NCBI GenBank assembly: GCA_038231615.1
Contig: JBBRLA010000282.1
Coordinates: 1-10,224, forward strand
Reading direction: 5' to 3'
DNA length: 10,224 bases
From: JBBRLA01 sp038231615
GTDB lineage: Bacteria; Myxococcota_A; Polyangia; Palsa-1104; JAEUJZ01
A program made the translations under genes and the position numbers. The notes under the pieces are model-generated. The model did not search any database. It worked only from the letters and a program-made list of their open reading frames with translations, and was not told the DNA's origin. Below are positions 1-5,441 of this stretch, in pieces. The stretch's first letter is position 1. Every line of letters begins with the position of its first letter.

Positions 1-359
1 ACGCCTGTCGTATCTTGAACGATCGCAAGCTACAAAGAGAAGGGCGGCTTCTGCTTTACTCCATCGAGGAGCCCCCCACGGGCTGCCAGTTCAGTTGATC
101 GGATCGATCTCCTCCCCTCTGGCCGAAGTCCCTGTCAGAAGATGAAACAGAGCCGCGCGAGGCGCCAGGGAAAAGTGCCAGGAGGCGAACGAAACGTGAT
201 CGCCAAAGGCACGAGATGTGCCTCTCGCCGCGGTGAGAAAGAGGGTCCTGTTCGTCCCCATCAACTACGGCGGGAGCGGACAGAGCCTGCTTCAGGTACC
301 ATGAGGTGTCGTCAGCCTGGCCACGGGCACAGGCGTCTAAAGCGCGAAGGAAGACCCTC
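1..359. other. Intergenic stretch with no supported gene
   Basis: I find no convincing gene here. One + strand frame is open from the window edge (3-98, stop TGA at 96-98) and reads moderately protein-like, so it could be the last about 31 codons of an upstream gene, but its third-position GC is lower than in the neighbouring genes and I recognise nothing in it. A second frame is open from 2 to 145. A basic, Arg-rich 73-codon frame at 142-363 has no good ribosome site and looks like chance reading of GC-rich DNA. Its TGA overlaps the ATG at 360, so weak coupling cannot be fully excluded. A perfect 6-base inverted repeat at 207-223 is listed separately. Confidence 0.5.
207..223. repeat. Short inverted repeat (6-base arms, 5-base loop)
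   Basis: AGGCAC at 207-212 and GTGCCT at 218-223 are perfect reverse complements around a GAGAT loop. The repeat lies about 137 bases upstream of the lipoprotein start at 360. No T-run follows on either side, so it does not look like an intrinsic terminator. It could be an operator or simply chance in GC-rich DNA. Confidence 0.25.
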
Positions 360-1304
360 ATGATGGTGCTTCGGGCCTCGGTTCTCGGGATGATCGTATT
401 TCCCTGCCTCCTCTGTCTTGGCCTTTTCGGCTGCGCCTTCAGTGACGGGACCGTGCGCAACCTCGGCCGTACCGGGGTGCAGGGGGCCACGCAGGGGATG
501 GAAGACAGCGAGGCGACGCTGCGGCGAGCGCTGCGAGAGGTACTCTTGCAGGGCGATACACTGAAGCAGATCGCCGCCCGTATGACCAACGGCGCGCTCA
601 GTTCCCTGTCGAATGCGGAGCAGAAGCAGTACATCGACGCGCTGGCAACGGAACTGACCGCGATCTTGCGCAAGCGGGGCGACGAGGTACTGAGCCATTT
701 CCTCAAACTCACTGGAGACCAGTTAGAGGAGACGCTGCGTCGCATATCGACCGACAGCCTGGCCCGGGCCGACGCGACCGCCAAGGAACTGCTCCACAAG
801 GATCTGATGGAGGTCTCCCAGCTCATCGTGAAGCACAACACCGACCTTCTGGCCCAGACGCTCTCTGGCCAGTTGGAGGGGCCTTTGGGCACCAGCCTGG
901 AGCACGCTGGGGGCCAGCTCGCGCGTGCCGTGGTGAGCGAGGCGGCCAGGACCCTACGGGAGGAGCCGACCCAGATTGCCGCCAGGGAGTTCCTGCGCGG
1001 TGCGATGCGCGAGGCGGTGGCTGGAATCGGCGATGGATTGAAGCAGGAGCTGCGCAGTTCTCCGACCCAGGTGGCGCTGATCGCAGGGACGATATCGCTG
1101 GGCGTGCTGCTCCTGGCCCTGGGCGGAGTGCTATGGTTCTTCGTACGGCAGTACCTCACGAGCACCAAGGCACTGGCGCTGATCGCCCAGAAGATCAATG
1201 AAACGCAGGGGAACCAGCCGCTGAAGCATGCCATCCAAGAGCACGCCCAGCGTAATAGCGTGGAATCTTGGCTCAGTGATTTCCTGAAGCACCGCGGCCT
1301 GTGA
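360..1304 (+). CDS. Predicted lipoprotein with long helical domain and C-terminal membrane helix
   Basis: A 314-residue protein of unknown function. I start it at ATG 360 because a GAAGGAAG ribosome site lies just upstream (about 346-353). The frame is open back to a GTG at 306, but that start would put extra basic residues before the export signal. Residues 1-24 form a lipoprotein signal with lipobox L22-F23-G24-C25. Residue +2 is Ala, not the Asp that retains lipoproteins in the inner membrane in enterobacteria. Residues 26-235 are rich in Ala, Leu, Glu, Arg and Gln and look almost wholly alpha-helical and amphipathic. Residues about 237-262 are a clear hydrophobic membrane span, followed by R and K residues and a 50-residue helical tail. 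By the positive-inside rule the tail would be cytoplasmic. The combination of an acylated N-terminus and a C-terminal span is odd. The gene converges on fliD with 5 bases between stops. Lipoprotein call fairly sure, function unknown. Confidence 0.8.
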   Translation: MMVLRASVLGMIVFPCLLCLGLFGCAFSDGTVRNLGRTGVQGATQGMEDSEATLRRALREVLLQGDTLKQIAARMTNGALSSLSNAEQKQYIDALATELTAILRKRGDEVLSHFLKLTGDQLEETLRRISTDSLARADATAKELLHKDLMEVSQLIVKHNTDLLAQTLSGQLEGPLGTSLEHAGGQLARAVVSEAARTLREEPTQIAAREFLRGAMREAVAGIGDGLKQELRSSPTQVALIAGTISLGVLLLALGGVLWFFVRQYLTSTKALALIAQKINETQGNQPLKHAIQEHAQRNSVESWLSDFLKHRGL

Positions 1305-1309
1305 TCCTC

Positions 1310-2665
1310 TTATTTGCCGTTGGATGAGTTGTTCAGTATCCCCTGCAGCGAGCTTGTCTGACCGTTGTATCTGGAGATGAGCTGCTCCATCACCGAGAAC
1401 TGGTTCTGCAGTCCCTGCTGGTAGACATCCGCTAACCGGCTCATCCGGTCGATGGAGTGGTTCATCGTCGTGATCTGCCGTCCGATGCCCTGGCTATCGG
1501 AGGTCAGTACGCCGCCGACCGGATCCGTATACATGGTGACCCGGTTGGCCAGCTTGGTGGATAGACCGTTGGTCCCGTTGGTACCCACCAGCAGGTCGGT
1601 GACCGCCCCGCTGTGGGTCGCCAGCGCCGTCTGCAGCCGGTTCGTGTCGAGAGACATGGTGCCGTAGCGATCGACCGAGATGCCTATCTCCACCAGCGAG
1701 GTGAAGGCGTTCCCCTTGGGCCCCCCGGTCAGCACCGTCAGCCCCCTCATCGTGCTCTGAAGCTGCAGCACGGCCGGATCGGCTGCCAGGCTGCCAGCTC
1801 CGGGCTGGCTGGTGGCCCCGGCCTTGGGCATCTGTTTGTTCACTTGGTCCATGACCGCGTTGTACGCTGTCGCCACCGACTGGAGCGTGGTCTGGAGCTT
1901 GGTCGGATCATCGGTCACCGAAAGGGTGTAGTGTGTTTTTGCGGTGCCGCTCAGGGTCAGCGTCACCCCGGGGACGATCCCGGTGACGGTGTTTGTCGCC
2001 GCGGTGACGGCCAGCCCGTCCACTGTGAGTTTCGCATCCTTGGCGGCGAGGACGGTGTTGGCAACGAGGTTCAGGCCAAGCCCGGTCCCGCTATCGGTGA
2101 ACTTGATGGCATTTTGCTGCCCGGTGTCTTCCCCATTCACCACCATGCGATATTTTGTTCCGTCGTAGACCACCGAGGCGCTCAGGTTCAGCCCGGACGA
2201 GTTGATCTTGCTGGCCACGGTATTCAGCGAATCGGCCCCGGTGACAGAAATGCTGGCCTTCTTCCCCCCCTCGGAAATGGTGATCGTGCCCGCCGTGAGC
2301 CCTTTCGCTGCGGGATCGGAATACGTGTTCGAGTAAGTACGCTGCGCCTGGGCGAGCTGGCTCACCACGACGTTGTAGTTGCCCACCGCCGCGTTGCCCG
2401 CGGCCGTGGCGGTATAGGTCGCACCCGCAGCGACGTTCACCGTGCGTCCTTGTACCCCGGCCTGTGTGTTCAGGGCGCTCAGCGAGGTCTGAAGGGTACT
2501 CAGCTTGGTCGATAGGTCGGCGAGGATCGACTGCCGATTCTGTGCCGCCGTCACGCTGGTTTGCATATCGACAATGGGCTGTTTTTCGATCTGCACCAGC
2601 TTGGTGATGATCGAATTGGTGTCTAACCCCGAACTGAGACCGCCGAATGTAATGGGACCTGACAT
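1310..2665 (-). CDS. fliD: Flagellar filament cap / hook-associated protein 2 (FliD)
   Basis: FliD forms the cap at the tip of the flagellar filament and helps exported flagellin subunits fold into place. This 451-residue protein is close to the usual FliD length. The N-terminus (about 5-30, with GLSSGLDTNSII) matches the FliD N-terminal domain. A flagellin-IN-like segment lies at about 122-200, and the stretch around 211-240 (LTVDGLAV...VPGVTLTLSG) is the conserved motif opening the FliD C-terminal domain. The C-terminus (about 405-445) is a heptad-like helix that would pair with the N-terminal helix, as in other axial proteins. It has no signal peptide, as expected for flagellar type III export. 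I choose ATG 2665 because GGAG sits 6 bases upstream and the FliD match starts directly after it. An in-frame TTG at 2707 would add 14 residues unlike FliD. No fliS or other flagellar gene is next to it, which is unusual. Family assignment is strong. Confidence 0.92.
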   Translation of the reverse strand: MSGPITFGGLSSGLDTNSIITKLVQIEKQPIVDMQTSVTAAQNRQSILADLSTKLSTLQTSLSALNTQAGVQGRTVNVAAGATYTATAAGNAAVGNYNVVVSQLAQAQRTYSNTYSDPAAKGLTAGTITISEGGKKASISVTGADSLNTVASKINSSGLNLSASVVYDGTKYRMVVNGEDTGQQNAIKFTDSGTGLGLNLVANTVLAAKDAKLTVDGLAVTAATNTVTGIVPGVTLTLSGTAKTHYTLSVTDDPTKLQTTLQSVATAYNAVMDQVNKQMPKAGATSQPGAGSLAADPAVLQLQSTMRGLTVLTGGPKGNAFTSLVEIGISVDRYGTMSLDTNRLQTALATHSGAVTDLLVGTNGTNGLSTKLANRVTMYTDPVGGVLTSDSQGIGRQITTMNHSIDRMSRLADVYQQGLQNQFSVMEQLISRYNGQTSSLQGILNNSSNGK

Positions 2666-2712
2666 GTACGACTCCAAATAAAAATAGTTGCCGGAGGAAA
2701 TTCCCAAAAAGG

Positions 2713-2731
2713 GGACAGATTTGATATGTCC
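2713..2731. repeat. Inverted repeat GGACA-N9-TGTCC in fliD leader
   Basis: GGACA at 2713-2717 and TGTCC at 2727-2731 form a short dyad just upstream of fliD, overlapping its candidate -10 element. The wider string, an A-run followed by GGGGACAGATTTGA (2706-2724), resembles from memory a short dispersed motif often seen next to REP-associated (RAYT, IS200-like) transposase genes in proteobacteria. It could instead be an operator. Only one copy is in this window, so its repeat nature is not shown here. Confidence 0.35.
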
Positions 2732-2750
2732 ATTATTAATTAGAAGTCAA
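2721..2750 (-). promoter_or_regulatory. Candidate sigma-70-type promoter for fliD
   Basis: On the - strand, TTGACT (2750-2745) and TATCAA (2726-2721) are separated by 18 bases and sit in the most AT-rich stretch of the window. Transcription would start near 2713, giving a leader of about 48 bases before ATG 2665. The -35 matches consensus at five of six positions and the -10 at four of six. I saw no match to a flagellar sigma-28 promoter. If real, fliD can be expressed independently of the barrel-protein gene upstream. Confidence 0.35.
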
Positions 2751-2781
2751 CGTTTATTTCATGACATCCTTTCACCAACTT

Positions 2782-4362
2782 TCAGTATTGGTAGCCGACC
2801 TGTAGTACCCCGCCGAAGTACTGATCGGTCGCCCCCTTGGCCAGGTGCCGTGCCGCCTCTCCTGGCGCGACGTCCTGTGGCGGTGCCTCCCCTCCGGCGG
2901 ACAAGGCGAATCCCATGGAGAAGACTTCATAGAACCCGCCCAGCCGGATCGTCATCCCCTTCCACGGGACCAGTTCGATCGGCAAGAGGTCCGCCCGCAA
3001 GCCGTAGCCGCTGCTCACCGGTCCATAGCCTCCGCCCTGGTACAGGGCGTCGTAGCCCTTCCCGCCAGCAAACCGTGTCTGAAGCTCCCCGTAGTCCAGC
3101 ATGACATGGTAGTGGACCGCGAGCACCATGCCCAGGTACCACTGCTTGTTTCCATAAAAAGGCACGCGCACCCCGAACCCCAGGTCAACGTATTGATAGC
3201 GGATGTCGGGCAGTCCATGATCATCCTGTCCCTGGATCTTCAGCGGGTCGCTCGTGCTCGGGTCAGGGTATTCGTACGTCGCGCTGGATTTCTGTAACGC
3301 GAACTGATGCAGTCCGTACTGGACCGAAAGCAGGATTGAAGGCCGGCTGCGCTTGTTCAGTAGGTTGTACGTCCAGCGCAGCCCCGCCTCGATGCGGAAC
3401 TCGCTGGTCGGCAGCGCTGCGCCAGCTTGGAGACACGTCCCGTTCACGTACTTGTTGCAGGCATGACCATCGGGCCACCCCATGATGTCAAACGACCCCC
3501 CGACCCCCAGCCCCCGCAGCCACCGCGAGGATAGGCTGGCGAAGGGGTACACGCTGGCGTCCACCCGCATCCCCGGGGCGCTGTTGCCGGCATACCCCGG
3601 ACATCGGGAGGAAGTGCCGCCGTACTGGTAAATTACCTGATTCGGGTCCTGGTCTCCCGGGGCGGGCCGCTTGAAGTCATAGCAATGGACCGCGCGCGTG
3701 CCGGACTGCTCGTCAAAGCCGAAGCGCCGCCCTTCGAGGATGAAGCCGACGCTCAGGTCGAAATAGGGATACCACCGCTGGCGCGGCTGGGGCGGCTCCA
3801 ATGGCAGCGGCTCCGGTGGCTCGGTGGATGGTAGGGGGATCGGCGCCAGATCGGGCATCGAGGGAACCGGAGGCAGTTCCGGCGGCCCCTTGATCGCCGC
3901 CACTACCGCCGGGCCAATCGCCTCCAGGAGTTGTCTGGCGGTGTAGGGTGACTTCAGCGGGTAGCGCAGCTTGTCCACCGGCTTGCCCGAGGGCCCGTGC
4001 CGGGGGGCGATGGTAATCATCCACTCGCCGCCCTCGTCCCTGCGCACCAGCGCCGTCACCACCGCGGCCACGTTCAGCGTCCCGGCGACAATGGCGATCT
4101 CGTCGTCGGCACGCCCGGAAGCGCCCAGGTCCTGCGCCGCTCGCAGCCACTCATCAAGCGGCTCGATCTCGTAGTCCTTCTCCAGCTTGTCGATAATCGC
4201 GGCACGCAGGCGCGGCGCACCCTCGAACTCCAGCACCACTACCCGGGGCCGCAACTGCGCCACCCCTTGACTCGGTAGACCGAAGAGCACCATCACGAGG
4301 GTCCACAGGGAAAGGCCCGTGGCCAGCCCCTTAAACGGAGCGCGAGGGTGAAGCCGAATCAC
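2782..4362 (-). CDS. Periplasmic-domain plus outer-membrane beta-barrel protein, unknown function
   Basis: A 526-residue predicted outer-membrane protein from the GTG at 4362. Residues 1-36 look like a signal peptide (basic start, then a hydrophobic core ending GVAQ). Residues about 37-158 form a mixed alpha/beta domain beginning RPRVVVLEFEG, reminiscent of TolB-N/CsgG-like periplasmic domains, although I cannot name a family. Residues 159-196 are a Pro-rich linker. From about 197 to the end there are alternating, aromatic-rich strands typical of a beta-barrel. The protein ends in Tyr with hydrophobics at alternate positions (L520, V522, Y524, Y526), the classic BAM recognition signal. The frame continues to ATG 4494, which would give 570 residues and overlap the upstream gene by 59 bases. 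I prefer 4362 because the export signal then lies at the N-terminus, though no strong ribosome site supports it. Barrel architecture is fairly sure. The substrate or role is unknown. Confidence 0.8.
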   Translation of the reverse strand: MIRLHPRAPFKGLATGLSLWTLVMVLFGLPSQGVAQLRPRVVVLEFEGAPRLRAAIIDKLEKDYEIEPLDEWLRAAQDLGASGRADDEIAIVAGTLNVAAVVTALVRRDEGGEWMITIAPRHGPSGKPVDKLRYPLKSPYTARQLLEAIGPAVVAAIKGPPELPPVPSMPDLAPIPLPSTEPPEPLPLEPPQPRQRWYPYFDLSVGFILEGRRFGFDEQSGTRAVHCYDFKRPAPGDQDPNQVIYQYGGTSSRCPGYAGNSAPGMRVDASVYPFASLSSRWLRGLGVGGSFDIMGWPDGHACNKYVNGTCLQAGAALPTSEFRIEAGLRWTYNLLNKRSRPSILLSVQYGLHQFALQKSSATYEYPDPSTSDPLKIQGQDDHGLPDIRYQYVDLGFGVRVPFYGNKQWYLGMVLAVHYHVMLDYGELQTRFAGGKGYDALYQGGGYGPVSSGYGLRADLLPIELVPWKGMTIRLGGFYEVFSMGFALSAGGEAPPQDVAPGEAARHLAKGATDQYFGGVLQVGYQY

Positions 4363-4435
4363 GGGCGCATAGTGCCCTGCGACGTCGCCTCTTGGCAATC
4401 CGCCTGAGAAGAGCCACGGCCGAGCCGGCGGGAGG

Positions 4436-4864
4436 TTAGAAGAAGTCTCCACTAAAGAACGCCAGTACTGCGGCGACAGCACGTTTGCCCCCATGATCGC
4501 CGCAACAATTCGACGCCGACCCCCAGTTCGACCCGTTTTTGCGGATGGTGCCCCCCGACTCGATCGTGCCGATGGAACTGCCGCTCTTGCGCAGCGTCCC
4601 GTCGGCCTCGATCTTGCCTATCGAGCTGCCGTGCAGCCGGATCGTGCCGTCGTGCTCGATCTGCCCCACCGAGCTGCCGCTCTTGCGCACAGTGCCGTCC
4701 GCCTCGAACTTGCCCACCGAGCTGCCGTTGATGCGCACGGTGCCGTCGTTCTCCAGGACGGCCCAGCTTGAGCCAGCCTTGCGGATCTCGATGTCCGCCC
4801 AGGAGTTTCCGGCCCATGCGGGCAGGAAAAGCAGGGCCAAGAGGGCTACATGAAGGGGCTTCAT
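4436..4864 (-). CDS. Secreted protein with five 16-residue beta repeats (5-fold beta-flower-like)
   Basis: A 142-residue protein with a signal peptide (about 1-23, cleavage near SWA-D) and, from residue 35 to 114, five tandem 16-residue repeats of the form G-x-I-E-x-D-G-T-I-R-x-x-G-S-S-I, preceded by a half repeat at 27-34. Such spacing suggests one pair of short beta strands per repeat. The five repeats, together with the ending AAVLAFFSGDFF, match what I remember of the small '5-fold beta-flower' protein family, whose members end in a similar Ala/Phe-rich tail. That name is from memory, at moderate confidence. Function is unknown, probably periplasmic or surface-associated. Start ATG 4864 is firm, since AGGAGG lies 7 bases upstream. 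It sits 87 bases after the Cys-rich lipoprotein gene and just before the barrel-protein gene on the same strand, so co-transcription is likely. C120-C121 near the C-terminus could form a disulfide or bind metal. Confidence 0.85.
   Translation of the reverse strand: MKPLHVALLALLFLPAWAGNSWADIEIRKAGSSWAVLENDGTVRINGSSVGKFEADGTVRKSGSSVGQIEHDGTIRLHGSSIGKIEADGTLRKSGSSIGTIESGGTIRKNGSNWGSASNCCGDHGGKRAVAAVLAFFSGDFF
4523..4762 (-). repeat. Five tandem 48-base coding repeats
   Basis: This segment encodes residues 35-114 of the secreted repeat protein as five back-to-back 48-base units. DNA similarity between units is high (for example, recurring ACCGAGCTGCCG and GTGCCGTC blocks on the + strand), but the units are not identical. 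This suggests old internal duplication under selection, not a recent slippage array. Confidence 0.8.
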
Positions 4865-4951
4865 CGTCGTTCCTCCTTGCGGGGGCGTGATGGGAGCGGT
4901 CGCCCATGATACCCGAAGCAGCCCCGGCCCGGGGCCTTTCCGGGGTGATCG

Positions 4952-5284
4952 CTACTTCGCCACGCAGGTGGTGTCCACCGCGGCCTCGCAGGTCGGGACT
5001 TTGTTGCAGTCCTGATTAAGGCAATCCAACCCCTGCTTGCGCACCGATGAGGCGTTGCTGCATGCCTTGTCATTCGCGGCGTCCTGATCCTGGAGCGTCC
5101 CCTTCCTCCCCGCGCAGTCCGTGTGGCAATTGGCCGCCTGAGCGTCCGTGAGCCCCCCACAGCGCCGCTGGTAGTCACAAAATGCGTTGCACAGGTCCAG
5201 GCCGCTGGGGGCACCGCAGCCCAGAGCGCCAAGGAAGAGGGTGCCAAGGGTGAAAGAGAAAACCGAGCTTCGCGTGATTATCAT
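4952..5284 (-). CDS. Small cysteine-rich lipoprotein
   Basis: A 110-residue predicted lipoprotein. Start ATG 5284 is chosen because AAGGAGAGGG directly precedes it and a lipoprotein signal begins there. The open frame extends back to 5443, but those extra 53 residues are basic and unlike an exported protein. The signal ends in A20-L21-G22-C23, a slightly non-standard lipobox. The mature part has ten further cysteines, several in C-x3-C arrangements (LCNAFC, NCHTDC), which suggests five disulfides and an extracytoplasmic location. Small Cys-rich lipoproteins of this type are common in Myxococcota and mostly uncharacterised. It is the first gene of the probable - strand envelope unit and diverges from the larger Cys-rich lipoprotein at 5442. 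I do not recognise a named family. Confidence 0.82.
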   Translation of the reverse strand: MIITRSSVFSFTLGTLFLGALGCGAPSGLDLCNAFCDYQRRCGGLTDAQAANCHTDCAGRKGTLQDQDAANDKACSNASSVRKQGLDCLNQDCNKVPTCEAAVDTTCVAK

Positions 5285-5339
5285 CCCTCTCCTTTGCCCC
5301 GGTCCACCCTGTTTTGTCAAGAATCTCTTCTCTGGCGTC

Positions 5340-5382
5340 CGCCCTGGTGCGCGACGGAGAGCGCTTCTGGTAGGCCAGGGCG
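5340..5382. repeat. Inverted repeat between divergent lipoprotein genes
   Basis: CGCCCTGG at 5340-5347 and CCAGGGCG at 5375-5382 are perfect reverse complements, 27 bases apart. A smaller nested pair, GCGC at 5349-5352 and 5361-5364, lies inside. It is in the 157-base spacer between two divergently transcribed lipoprotein genes. A shared operator, or a structure in the leader of either transcript, is possible. No T-run is present, so it is not an evident terminator. Confidence 0.35.
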
Positions 5383-5429
5383 CGCCGCGCTTCCCGTCGT
5401 GATCTATGGCCGCGAGCGGTCGCTTGGCG

Positions 5430-5435
5430 TAAAAT
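5430..5435 (+). promoter_or_regulatory. Candidate -10 element (TAAAAT) very close to ATG 5442
   Basis: TAAAAT at 5430-5435 matches the -10 consensus at five of six positions and ends 6 bases before ATG 5442. A transcript started from it would begin at or near the A of the start codon, so it would be leaderless. This fits the lack of a clear Shine-Dalgarno site before the gene. The -35 region at 17-base spacing (TGGCCG, 5407-5412) is poor, so this is a suggestion only. Confidence 0.3.
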
Positions 5436-5441
5436 CTGGAC

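Noticed and set aside
142..363. 73-residue + strand frame whose TGA overlaps the ATG at 360
   Set aside because: Very Arg-rich composition with a weak ribosome site. The overlap could hint at coupling, but coding evidence is lacking.
56..1234. 392-residue open frame on the - strand
   Set aside because: It is the antisense shadow of the lipoprotein gene at 360-1304, Ser/Arg-rich with no recognisable domain, and lacks a ribosome site.
1613..2515. 300-residue + strand open frame opposite fliD
   Set aside because: Gly/His/Arg-rich shadow typical of GC-rich antisense frames. fliD on the other strand is unambiguous.
4523..4762. CRISPR-like array
   Set aside because: The regular 48-base periodicity is an in-frame protein repeat without unique spacers.
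5315..5320. TTGACA on the - strand as a -35 for the small Cys-rich lipoprotein
   Set aside because: At normal spacing the -10 would coincide with the ribosome site of the same gene (GCAAAG), leaving no leader to contain that site. The hexamer is probably chance or part of another arrangement.
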